Below are positions 1-6,235 of a DNA stretch of 8,780 bases, one piece after another. Below the pieces are notes generated by a model. The model was given only the letters and a program-made list of their open reading frames with translations. It searched no databases and was not told where the DNA came from. The position numbers and the translations under genes are program-made. Position 1 is the first letter of the stretch; the number at the start of each line of letters is the position of its first letter. The DNA comes from Candidatus Atribacteria bacterium (GTDB lineage Bacteria > Atribacterota > Atribacteria > Atribacterales > Atribacteraceae), in the NCBI GenBank assembly GCA_018056205.1, contig JAGPGC010000035.1, positions 1-8,780 of the forward strand, in the 5' to 3' direction.

Positions 1-2
1 TG

Positions 3-56
3 TGGCTTTTAGCCGAACCAGATGAGGATGAAAACCCAATAACAGACCATATATGA
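3..56 (+). CDS. possible C-terminal tail of a gene entering from the left edge
   Basis: A reading frame is open from the left edge and closes with TGA at 54-56. It would encode 17 residues with an acidic character, including EPDEDENP. No start, RBS or domain can be seen, and a frame this short is often open by chance. It is listed only because a gene running in from the left would end like this; the sequence after it is repeat-like and noncoding. The product is unknown. Confidence 0.2.
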   Translation, partial: WLLAEPDEDENPITDHI

Positions 57-57
57 T

Positions 58-83
58 GGGCGAACACTTAGGTTCGCCCCTAC
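58..83 (+). repeat. REP-like hairpin with CTAC tag, copy 1
   Basis: A perfect 8-bp inverted repeat GGGCGAAC/GTTCGCCC encloses the 6-nt loop ACTTAG and is followed directly by CTAC (80-83). A second element at 140-165 has the same design in the opposite orientation. Short GC-rich hairpins with a fixed flanking tetranucleotide are typical of REP/RAYT-type palindromes and related miniature elements; that assignment is inferred from form. No T-tract follows, so it is not an obvious terminator. Confidence 0.65.
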
Positions 84-139
84 GGTTTCCTCACCTTGAA
101 TTTGGTCTATTATTTGATTTATTCATCAATTTTATATTG

Positions 140-165
140 GTAGGGGTAGACCTGTGTGTCTACCC
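140..165 (-). repeat. REP-like hairpin with CTAC tag, copy 2 (inverted)
   Basis: Read on the minus strand this is GGGTAGAC, loop ACACAG, GTCTACCC, then CTAC. It shares with copy 1 the 8-6-8 geometry, the loop pattern AC(A/T)(C/T)AG, the outer GGG/CCC and the CTAC tag. The changed stem positions are compensated, so pairing is kept (GGGCGAAC versus GGGTAGAC). The two copies lie head to head 56 nt apart between a possible gene end and the terminator of the minus-strand gene. Confidence 0.65.
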
Positions 166-240
166 AATTTGCTACCTTAAATTGATTTACAGGAAAGAAT
201 AAAAATAACCCACCAAAGCCAAATATTTAAGGGAATAAAT

Positions 241-268
241 AAAGAAAAAGGCGTCCCGCAGGACGCCC
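241..268 (-). terminator. Rho-independent terminator of the solute-binding protein gene
   Basis: On the minus strand the 7-bp GC-rich stem GGCGTCC/GGACGCC with a 4-nt loop is followed by TTTTTCTTTATT. The stem begins 13 nt past the stop codon of the minus-strand gene. This is a textbook intrinsic terminator, and it closes that gene as a single-gene unit. Confidence 0.88.
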
Positions 269-280
269 TAAGAGAGCCTT

Positions 281-1270
281 TTAGAAGTTAAATTGATCAA
301 CATTGCTGGCGTCAAAAACCTTGGGAGGACCAAGCACTAACATCTTGTCTTTGGCAAGGTATACCGGCTTGGTTTCGATGCCTGGTACATCATATTCTTT
401 ACCGTCCTCGAAAGTATTTTTATCCAGAAGGTATTTTGCCGCCCAAACAGTTAAATACCCCAAATCAACTGGGTTCCAAAGAACAAAGGATTTAACCGCG
501 CCACTTTTCACATATTTCGACATCATTGAAGGAACTGAGATGCCTGTAGCAAATATTTGGCCAATTTTACCAGCCTGTTCGACAGCTTCAGCAACACCAG
601 GCGCTGATGTGCTGCATTGGCCTAATACTCCTTTTAAGTTGGGGAAAGCATTAATCAAGTCAAGCGTGACATTGATAGCCATTTGAACATCTTCTTCTGC
701 ATAACGAATAGTTACTAATTTCATTTTGGGATACTCAGCTAATTTTTGCAGTTCATAGAGTATCCAAGTATTCAGGTTCCAGGCAGTAGGTCCACAGGAA
801 ACGATGGCAAACTCTCCTTCGTAATTCATGGCTTTAGCTAATTCTTCTAAGGTGGTGTAACCAATTGCATCTTGAAGAGCCTGGTTTACAAAGACCTCTC
901 TTACCTCCTGAGCACCATCGGTATCACTGGTCAAAACAACTATGCCTTTTTCTTGAGCTTTTTTAAGGACTGGAGTAATTGCGGCTGGATCATTAGGAGC
1001 AACAGCAATGGCATCTACTCCCTGGGTTATGAGATTGTCTACAATTTCGCTTTGTTTGGCAACATCAGCAGTAACCGGACCGGTATAAATAAATTCCACA
1101 TCCAAGTCTACAGCTGCCTTTTTCCCACCCTCTTCCATAGCGTTAAAATAAGGAATTCCAATAAGTTTGGGAACGAAAGCTATTTTGTACTTGGCTTCAG
1201 CGATGGTTGGGACCAAAAGAACTGCTACCACCAACAACGCCATTACTACTAAAATATAGGTTTTTTTCAT
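281..1270 (-). CDS. periplasmic sugar-type ABC transporter substrate-binding protein (RhaS/LsrB-like)
   Basis: This 329-residue protein should capture a sugar or sugar-like ligand outside the inner membrane for an ABC importer. Residues 1-26 form a signal peptide (MKK, long hydrophobic core, cleavage likely after AEA). The mature part is a type I periplasmic-binding fold of the Peripla_BP_4 kind: first strand KIAFVPKLIGIPYFNAMEEG (29-48), GVDAIAVAPNDPAAI (84-98), and VVLTSDTD (111-118) with a likely ligand-contacting Asp116. These segments resemble rhamnose-binding RhaS and autoinducer-2-binding LsrB proteins; the actual ligand cannot be read from sequence. The signal peptide has no lipobox cysteine, so the protein should be soluble in a periplasm, which favours a diderm cell. 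The ATG is preceded by GGAGGGG five bases upstream. No permease or ATPase gene is in the window, and promoter and terminator flank this gene alone, so it appears to be an orphan binding protein. Confidence 0.9.
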   Translation of the reverse strand: MKKTYILVVMALLVVAVLLVPTIAEAKYKIAFVPKLIGIPYFNAMEEGGKKAAVDLDVEFIYTGPVTADVAKQSEIVDNLITQGVDAIAVAPNDPAAITPVLKKAQEKGIVVLTSDTDGAQEVREVFVNQALQDAIGYTTLEELAKAMNYEGEFAIVSCGPTAWNLNTWILYELQKLAEYPKMKLVTIRYAEEDVQMAINVTLDLINAFPNLKGVLGQCSTSAPGVAEAVEQAGKIGQIFATGISVPSMMSKYVKSGAVKSFVLWNPVDLGYLTVWAAKYLLDKNTFEDGKEYDVPGIETKPVYLAKDKMLVLGPPKVFDASNVDQFNF

Positions 1271-1275
1271 TTGTA

Positions 1276-1282
1276 CCCCTCC
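1276..1282 (-). promoter_or_regulatory. strong Shine-Dalgarno of the binding-protein gene
   Basis: GGAGGGG on the minus strand lies 5 nt before the ATG. It fixes the start and predicts strong translation. The seven bases are perfectly complementary to the C-rich stretch at 6296-6302 of the candidate small RNA. Confidence 0.8.
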
Positions 1283-1313
1283 AAAATAATAATGTATTTT
1301 AAAACCTAGTTAA

Positions 1314-1342
1314 ATATTAACTATTTGTACTAAAAAATTCAA
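1314..1342 (-). promoter_or_regulatory. candidate sigma70 promoter of the binding-protein gene
   Basis: On the minus strand TTGAAT (1342-1337) is separated by 17 bp from TAATAT (1319-1314), giving a 5' leader of about 35-40 nt before the ATG. The -35 box matches consensus in 4-5 positions and the -10 box in 4. The region is A/T-rich, so chance matches are possible. Confidence 0.4.
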
Positions 1343-1663
1343 GTTTTTTTGATAGATAGACATTGATAAAAAGATTGAAAAAAAATAATGAAAGGATAAC
1401 CTTCGAAGATACCTGAAGGCCCAACCTGTAAATACCGTGACGAGTGAGTCATTAGTCGGGAGTCAGGAGTCGAGGGAATTGGCGAAAAACGCCTAGTGAG
1501 AGGCTAATTTCCCTCTAAGGAGGGGCTGGAGATGCCAAACAGCATAAGGACTTATAAATATTATTCGAAATAAGTGAGAAAATTAGAGGTAAGCCGTTTT
1601 ATGAGTAATAGACTGGTTAAATTCTCATCAGATTCACAAAACAGGAATCGCTCTATGAAGCAG
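1343..1663. other. noncoding intergenic region with repeat-like and structured sequence
   Basis: No reading frame here has a credible start and length. It holds an AGTC-rich stretch of short near-repeats (about 1446-1472), a foldable block at 1472-1525, and a plain AT-rich stretch up to the tRNA. Upstream, 1400-1420 can form a weak CCTTC/GAAGG stem. The content looks like degenerate intergenic repeats rather than a gene; no clear terminator for the adjacent minus-strand tRNA is seen. Confidence 0.5.
1472..1525. repeat. nested inverted repeats with two alternative pairings
   Basis: GAGGGAATT (1472-1480) can pair with AATTTCCCTC (1506-1515) with one bulged T. Inside lies GGCG-AAAAA-CGCC (1481-1493). 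CCCTC (1511-1515) can instead pair with GAGGG (1520-1524) across the loop TAAG. Either a structured RNA or a decayed palindromic repeat would look like this. No promoter or linked gene argues for one over the other. Confidence 0.35.
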
Positions 1664-1740
1664 TGGCGCGCCCGGAGGGATTCGAACCCCCAACCGACAG
1701 ATCCGTAGTCTGTTGCTCTATCCAATTGGGCCACGGGCGC
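1664..1740 (-). tRNA. tRNA-Arg (anticodon ACG)
   Basis: The minus strand folds as a 77-nt tRNA with the CCA encoded. The acceptor stem is GCGCCCG/CGGGCGC with discriminator G. The D arm is GCCC/GAGC with one C-A mismatch. The anticodon stem is ACAGA/TCTGT around the loop CTACGGA, giving anticodon ACG (Arg, CGN codons after A34 deamination). The T arm is GGGGG/CCCTC around TTCGAAT. The 5' end is at 1740. It has its own promoter at 1762-1790. Confidence 0.97.
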
Positions 1741-1761
1741 ACTAAAAAATAACGTAGTATT

Positions 1762-1790
1762 ATTTTACGGAGTTATTTAGAACTCGTCAA
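1762..1790 (-). promoter_or_regulatory. promoter of tRNA-Arg
   Basis: On the minus strand TTGACG (1790-1785), a 17-bp spacer and TAAAAT (1767-1762) form a good sigma70 promoter with 5/6 matches in each box. Transcription should begin around 1755, about 15 nt before the mature tRNA 5' end. Confidence 0.75.
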
Positions 1791-1866
1791 GGTAGGTATA
1801 ATTGGAAAGGCCGAGAAGATTATATTAATTCATTGAATTGAACTCTAAAAATTAGTTAAAAAAGTG

Positions 1867-1872
1867 TATAAT
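1867..1872 (+). promoter_or_regulatory. candidate -10 box of the TPR/YtfJ-like gene
   Basis: A perfect TATAAT lies 20 nt before the TTG start. The sequence 17 bp upstream (TCTAAA) is a poor -35 box, and initiation would leave only a very short leader containing part of the Shine-Dalgarno. A second TATAAT at 1797-1802 would give a longer leader but also lacks a clear -35. One of the two is probably used. Confidence 0.35.
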
Positions 1873-1892
1873 TATATTTAGGAGGTGAGAGG

Positions 1893-2765
1893 TTGAAAAA
1901 AGCCGTATTCATAATTGTTTCAATTTTTTTGGTATTGTCTTTACCAGGTTGGGCAGAAGATATTCAGGATGAAATCGCTCGGATAGCTTCAGCCCTGAAA
2001 GGCGAATATACCTTGGGCAAATCTGTAGTTGTTGGGGATTTGACCATTATTCCCGTGGTAAAAACCAGTGTTTTATCATTAGGTGGTGATAAAAATTCAG
2101 TTTTTCAACTGATATTTGGTGGAATAAGCCTTGAGCCAGTCGCTTTAGTAGTGATAAAAGATGGAGTATTACAGGTTTTTAATGTTGGCCAACCCGACAC
2201 TGCTGTTGGTGAGATGTTAGAAAAAGCTGTACCAGAATTAAAATCACCAGAACAGGTTCTGTCTGAAAGTGCTAAGCAGGAATTAATTGATAAAGGGAAA
2301 GAAAGTCTAAAAAACCAAGATTTTGAAAAAGCGAAACAAATTTTCGAAGATCTACTACAAAAGAGCCCCGAGCTTGCTGACGTTCATGCTCTCTTAGGGC
2401 AAACCTTAGGAGAACTTGCTCAGTCAACAGCCGACCTCAATCAAAAAATCCAATATGGTATGGAAGCCTTTCGGGAGTTTGCTCGTGCCTTAGAAATTGA
2501 GCCAGACAATCCTTATGCTTTGGTGGCAAGAGGATATGCTCGGTTGATTGTCCCTCCTCCTTTGGGTGGAGCTGATATGGCAATTGAAGATTTTAATCTG
2601 GTAATCAATAAACACCCGGAATTTGTTGATGCTTACCTTGGTTTAGCTGAAGCATATGTTAGAAAAGGAGAAAAAGAGAAAGCTAAAGAATATTTTAATA
2701 AGGTCCTCGAGCTCAATCCTGGAAATAGTAAAGCTATCGAGGGATTGTCAAGGTTAAGTGAGTAA
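1893..2765 (+). CDS. exported protein with YtfJ/GerW-like domain fused to TPR repeats
   Basis: This 290-residue protein starts with TTG. The start is set by the strong RBS AGGAGGTG ending 6 nt upstream; a nearby GTG at 1886 runs into a stop at once. Residues 1-21 are a signal peptide (MKKAVFIIVSIFLVLSLPGWA, cleavage before EDI). Residues 43-98 resemble the Spore_YtfJ (GerW) family core: GKSVVVGDLTIIPVVK, then GGISLEPVALVVIKDG. The glycine-rich loop normal for that family is shortened here. From about 128 to 285 come TPR-type helical repeats, clearest at DFEKAKQIFEDLLQKSPE (143-160), FARALEIEPDNPYAL (196-210) and AYLGLAEAYVRKGEKEKAKEYFNKVLELNPG (247-277), so a protein-binding scaffold is likely. 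Its role is unknown. In Bacillus YtfJ is cytoplasmic in spores, whereas this copy should be exported. The next gene encodes a second exported YtfJ-like protein, which suggests they work together. Confidence 0.82.
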   Translation: MKKAVFIIVSIFLVLSLPGWAEDIQDEIARIASALKGEYTLGKSVVVGDLTIIPVVKTSVLSLGGDKNSVFQLIFGGISLEPVALVVIKDGVLQVFNVGQPDTAVGEMLEKAVPELKSPEQVLSESAKQELIDKGKESLKNQDFEKAKQIFEDLLQKSPELADVHALLGQTLGELAQSTADLNQKIQYGMEAFREFARALEIEPDNPYALVARGYARLIVPPPLGGADMAIEDFNLVINKHPEFVDAYLGLAEAYVRKGEKEKAKEYFNKVLELNPGNSKAIEGLSRLSE

Positions 2766-2881
2766 ACAACTTTTTATCTTTATAGAAAAAGCCGTGGTAT
2801 AGCGTTAGTTCGTTAATAAAATAGTTTTTTTAAAAAGTTAAAGTGAAAAAGTGATCCTTTTCATGATGTAAAAAAGGATAT

Positions 2882-2901
2882 TTTCAAATTATTATTTGAA
2901 A
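2882..2901 (+). promoter_or_regulatory. 8-bp inverted repeat just upstream of an RBS
   Basis: TTTCAAAT and ATTTGAAA form a perfect 8-bp inverted repeat with the 4-nt spacer TATT, ending 8 nt before the GGAGG of the next gene. It could be a regulator's operator or an mRNA hairpin limiting access to the RBS. A/T-rich palindromes also arise by chance. A weaker 8-bp repeat (ATCCTTTT/AAAAGGAT) lies just upstream at 2854-2879. Confidence 0.35.
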
Positions 2902-2921
2902 GTTATATGGAGGCGATAAAT

Positions 2922-3422
2922 ATGAAAAAAGCTTTGTTAGTGAGTTTAATTGGTACACTCATTTTAGCGTTGGGAAGTTGGGGGTGGTCGCAAGAAAGTG
3001 CATCAACCGACATCGTTACTTTAATGGATGCAGTATTATCAAAAATGACCCAAATGGTTCAACCCAACACTCTTATTGGAGCGCCGATTCAAGTAGGGAA
3101 CGTGACTGTGGTACCGGTAATTAAGGTTGATGTTGGATTTGGTGGTGGAGGAGGTCTTGGTATACCGGCCGGACAGCCTTCAGGAGGGGGAACTGGTGGA
3201 GGCATTACTATGGAACCAGTTTCCTTCTTGGTTATTCAAGAAGGGAAAGTAACCTTACTTTCAGCTACCACTCCAGTTTCACCTTGGAAGGATATCATTG
3301 AATCACTCATTCCAATAATAATGCAAAGCGTGCAAGGAATGTCAGGAATGCCAATGGAAATGCCTAATTATCAATATGAAACCACCGAAGAACCAATAAG
3401 TAGTCCAAAACCAGAAGAATAG
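2922..3422 (+). CDS. exported YtfJ/GerW-like protein with glycine-rich loop
   Basis: The product is 166 residues from the ATG at 2922, which has GGAGG (2909-2913) at good spacing. An ATG at 2907 in the same frame has no RBS and would put five residues before a typical MKK signal start, so 2922 is preferred. Residues 1-23 are a signal peptide (MKKALLVSLIGTLILALGSW, cleavage near GWS-QE). Residues about 50-115 match the Spore_YtfJ pattern closely: IGAPIQVGNVTVVPVIKVDVGFG, a glycine-rich loop (71-94), then ITMEPVSFLVIQEGKVTLL. A predicted helix follows (121-140), then a Met/Pro-rich, acidic tail. It aligns with residues 43-98 of the preceding protein (VG[DN]xTxxPVxK, GGIxxEPVxxxVI), so the two look like paralogues. 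The function of exported YtfJ proteins is unknown. A terminator follows 37 nt after the stop, and no separate promoter is clear, so it may be co-transcribed with the gene before it. Confidence 0.85.
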   Translation: MKKALLVSLIGTLILALGSWGWSQESASTDIVTLMDAVLSKMTQMVQPNTLIGAPIQVGNVTVVPVIKVDVGFGGGGGLGIPAGQPSGGGTGGGITMEPVSFLVIQEGKVTLLSATTPVSPWKDIIESLIPIIMQSVQGMSGMPMEMPNYQYETTEEPISSPKPEE

Positions 3423-3459
3423 AATAATTGGTTAAAATTTAAAGACTTAGAGTAATTAT

Positions 3460-3493
3460 TATGGCGGGTATCCTTTACCCGCCATACTTTTTT
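3460..3493 (+). terminator. Rho-independent terminator after the YtfJ-like pair
   Basis: A perfect 11-bp stem TATGGCGGGTA/TACCCGCCATA with a 5-nt loop is followed by C and six T. It ends the two-gene YtfJ-like unit and separates it from the peptidase operon. The stem is nearly symmetrical, but no T-run lies on the other side, so it acts rightward. Confidence 0.9.
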
Positions 3494-3636
3494 CTATGAA
3501 AACTTAACTGATTGGAAAAATGAAAAGTGCAAGGGAATTATGATTTTTATTTAGCATTTTTGCTACCCTCTTACTTATTAATCAACATACTTTTGATACT
3601 GTCAAACTTTTCCAGATTAGGAGTATAAATTCAAAT

Positions 3637-4890
3637 ATGAATTTTGCCTATACAAAAAAGGTTTTTTCTTCAGGTTTGAAGGTGGTTTTCCGTCAAATGA
3701 ATTCTCCTTTGGTAGCAGTTAACCTTTGGGCAAGAGTGGGAGTCAAAGATGAAGAACCAATAAAGGTTGGGATTTCTCACTTTTTTGAGCATATGGTTTT
3801 TAAGGGTACCAAGAACTACCCAGGTTTTGAATTACCAAGGCAGGTTCAAGCCATTGGCGGCAGCATGAATGCTGGTACTTCTTTAGATACTACCGATTTT
3901 TATATCGTTGTTCCAACTGAACATTGGGAAAAGTCTTTAGATTTAATAACCGAATTAGTTCTCAATCCTCTTTTTGATCCAATTGAAATTGAACGAGAGA
4001 AAAACGTAATCATTCATGAAATACATTTAGATGAAGATGATCCAGAAGAAAAAATAACCACTACTCTTTATCAAGAAGTTTTTTCAGGAACTCCCTATGA
4101 ACGCTCGATATTGGGAGCCCAAGACACTATCACTCAATTGCAAAGGGAAGACTTTTTTCATCACCAAAAAACCTTTTATCACCCCGCAAATCTTACCATG
4201 GTAGTCTGTGGTAAAGTACCGGAAGATCAGTTATATGAAAAAATTGATCAGTATTTTAAAAATTGGGGGGAACCATTAAATAACTCATTTAATCTTTTCC
4301 CCGCTTTTCCCAAAGCGCAAAAGAAAAGAATCGAAATTGGCATGGATGTACACTATCATTATGGTATTATTGGATTTTTGGGGCCAGGAATTAAACAAGA
4401 GGATTTTTATCTACTCAAATTTTTATCGATTATTCTTGGAGATGGAATCGACTCGCGTCTAAATGCCCGCTTGAGGGAAAAAGAACAATTAGTTGATTCA
4501 ATTCATACCAATTGTTCCGGTTATCAAGAATCGGGGATTTTTAGCATTATTTATACTTTTGACCAGAGCGATCCTCAAAAAATTGAGGATATAATCCAGG
4601 AAGAATTCGAAAATTTATTGAATCATCCCCCTCAAGAAGTTGAAATGAATCGGGCAAAAAACCTTTTGTTAAGCGGTTTTTATCATTCTATTGAAACTAC
4701 ATTAGGAAGTGCCGAGCTTTTGGGACGTTTAGATACCATTGATACTATTGATGTCATTTTTCGGTATTTGAGGAATATCCAAAATATTCGAATCGATCAT
4801 ATAAATGAAGTTTTAAGAAAATATCTTGATTTTAATTATGTTAAATGTGTTATTATCTATCCGAAAAATACCGTGACAAGGGATGAGTAA
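3637..4890 (+). CDS. M16B zinc peptidase, catalytic subunit
   Basis: This 417-residue protein is an insulinase/mitochondrial-processing-peptidase-type (M16) metallopeptidase. The inverted zinc motif HxxEH is complete: His48, catalytic Glu51 and His52 in GISHFFEHMVFKGT, with the third ligand Glu128 in EKNVIIHEI, 76 residues on as the family requires. The second half (about 190-400) is the M16 C-terminal domain; where the substrate-binding Arg/Tyr pair should lie it has Arg280 but Asp287 in place of Tyr. The partner gene supplies that pair. No signal peptide is seen, so it should act in the cytoplasm unless exported otherwise. AGGAG (3619-3623) lies 13 nt before the ATG, a long spacing, but no better start exists in frame. 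The length is normal for M16B. I see no convincing promoter in 3494-3636. The last residues (NTVTRDE) come from sequence resembling 1429-1460. Confidence 0.93.
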   Translation: MNFAYTKKVFSSGLKVVFRQMNSPLVAVNLWARVGVKDEEPIKVGISHFFEHMVFKGTKNYPGFELPRQVQAIGGSMNAGTSLDTTDFYIVVPTEHWEKSLDLITELVLNPLFDPIEIEREKNVIIHEIHLDEDDPEEKITTTLYQEVFSGTPYERSILGAQDTITQLQREDFFHHQKTFYHPANLTMVVCGKVPEDQLYEKIDQYFKNWGEPLNNSFNLFPAFPKAQKKRIEIGMDVHYHYGIIGFLGPGIKQEDFYLLKFLSIILGDGIDSRLNARLREKEQLVDSIHTNCSGYQESGIFSIIYTFDQSDPQKIEDIIQEEFENLLNHPPQEVEMNRAKNLLLSGFYHSIETTLGSAELLGRLDTIDTIDVIFRYLRNIQNIRIDHINEVLRKYLDFNYVKCVIIYPKNTVTRDE

Positions 4891-4932
4891 TAAAAAGCCG
4901 AGCGGGTGAGCGGTTTATCAAGAGGAATATTG

Positions 4933-6171
4933 ATGAATGAGTTCTATCATGCTGTAGAAAAAGTAAACTTAAAAAATGGTTTAACCCTTTTGCTTCTTTC
5001 CATTCCCGGTTCATTGCTATGTTCAATTCATCTCTGTCTGGCTATGGGGAATTTATTCGAGGACCAAAAAGAAAGGGGTCTTTCAGCTCTTTTACAAGAA
5101 GCAATCTTGAAAGGAACTCAAACCAAGGATGCGATTACTTTTAACCGAGAAATTGAATCGCTTGGGGCATCGATAGAAAGCTCATCGAACAGTTTTGTTG
5201 GGAGAATTGCTATTGAAGGACCTAACGAACAAATATTTTCTATTCTTCCCTTTTTTTTCGAGTTGGTTAAAAGCCCAGCCTTAAGAGCGGATGAAATTGA
5301 AAAAGAAAAAAGATTTTTAATAGAACAATTGGCTGCTCTTGATGACGATCCCCTCCAAGCTGCTCTCCTCCGTTTTAAAAAAGGATTTTATGGTACTCAC
5401 CCTTATGGGGCATCAACTCTTGGTGAACCTGATTGCTTGGAATCATTTACCGAAAAAGAAGTGTTCGATTGGTACCGTCATAAATATGTTCCAAATAATA
5501 TGGTTATTGCGGTGGTTGGTGATTTTGACCTCAATAGAATGAAGGATATTTTTTTACATCAAATGGGAGATCTTATTCCTCAAAAAGTTAGATCTTTCCA
5601 GCAAGACAGTTTTTATCCAATGTCGCTTCGAATTGTTGAACAAAAAGATATTCAAGAGAGTTGGATGGTGTTTGGTTATCGGGCACCATCTCTTTTTAAA
5701 GTTAGGGAAAGTGTGGCTTATGAGATTTTATCAAACTGCTTAGGTGGAGGTATGTTTTCTCGGCTTTTTTTAAAGATACGTGAAGAATTAGGGTTGAGCT
5801 ATCAGGTTGGGGCAATTTATGTTCCCTTTATTGGACCTTCATTTATTTGTGCTTATGCTAATTTTTCTTTTCCTTATTTTGAAAAGATTGTTCAGATTTT
5901 TCGTGAGGAATTTCACAATTTAGTTCAAATGAATAAAAATGAATTTGAAGAAACTAAAAATTATATACTTGGTAGGTATTTAGGTAGATTTGAAACCGTA
6001 TATTCGATTTCTTCAATAATAGCTTTTTATGAAAGAATTGGTTTGGGTTGGGATTTTCCCTTTAAATATCAAGATTTAATCCTGAGCATGTCTCTTGAAG
6101 AATCTTTAAATATTTATAATAAGTACAAAGGTGAGGGAGAAACTTTAGGGGCAGTGGTTCCCTCCCATTAA
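4933..6171 (+). CDS. M16B peptidase-like protein, non-catalytic substrate-binding subunit
   Basis: The product is 412 residues from the ATG at 4933, preceded by AGAGGA at 6-nt spacing. An in-frame GTG at 4906 would add nine residues but has no RBS. It is homologous to the gene before it, yet the zinc motif is gone: GLSALLQEAILKGT aligns with GISHFFEHMVFKGT, putting Ala52, Gln55 and Glu56 where His, Glu and His should be. It keeps the Arg/Tyr pair of the C-terminal domain (Arg283 and Tyr290 in LKIREELGLSYQVGA) and the glycine-rich GGGMFSRLF segment (271-279). In heterodimeric M16B enzymes one subunit holds zinc and the other the Arg/Tyr pair, and this operon fits that exactly. The gap to the upstream stop is 42 nt, so the two are co-transcribed. 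No signal peptide is visible. The substrate is unknown; M16B enzymes degrade or process peptides within a closed chamber. Confidence 0.92.
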   Translation: MNEFYHAVEKVNLKNGLTLLLLSIPGSLLCSIHLCLAMGNLFEDQKERGLSALLQEAILKGTQTKDAITFNREIESLGASIESSSNSFVGRIAIEGPNEQIFSILPFFFELVKSPALRADEIEKEKRFLIEQLAALDDDPLQAALLRFKKGFYGTHPYGASTLGEPDCLESFTEKEVFDWYRHKYVPNNMVIAVVGDFDLNRMKDIFLHQMGDLIPQKVRSFQQDSFYPMSLRIVEQKDIQESWMVFGYRAPSLFKVRESVAYEILSNCLGGGMFSRLFLKIREELGLSYQVGAIYVPFIGPSFICAYANFSFPYFEKIVQIFREEFHNLVQMNKNEFEETKNYILGRYLGRFETVYSISSIIAFYERIGLGWDFPFKYQDLILSMSLEESLNIYNKYKGEGETLGAVVPSH

Positions 6172-6201
6172 AAAATAATTTAAAATTTTTAGAAAAAGCT
6201 C

Positions 6202-6229
6202 TTGACATTCTTTAAAATAATTATATAAT
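6202..6229 (+). promoter_or_regulatory. full-consensus sigma70 promoter
   Basis: TTGACA (6202-6207), a 16-bp spacer and TATAAT (6224-6229) match consensus in all 12 positions. It is the strongest promoter in the window. Transcription should start near 6236. No protein gene follows; about 70 nt downstream lies a terminator-like hairpin. Confidence 0.85.
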
Positions 6230-6235
6230 GCTTTT

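Noticed and set aside
2770..2791. CTTTTT/AAAAAG inverted repeat as terminator of the TPR gene
   Set aside because: The stem is all A-T apart from one pair and is followed by CCGTGG, not a T-tract.
3590..3607. TTTGA/TCAAA palindrome as operator of the peptidase operon
   Set aside because: Arms are only five A/T-rich bases and no promoter is clear near it, so chance is the best explanation.
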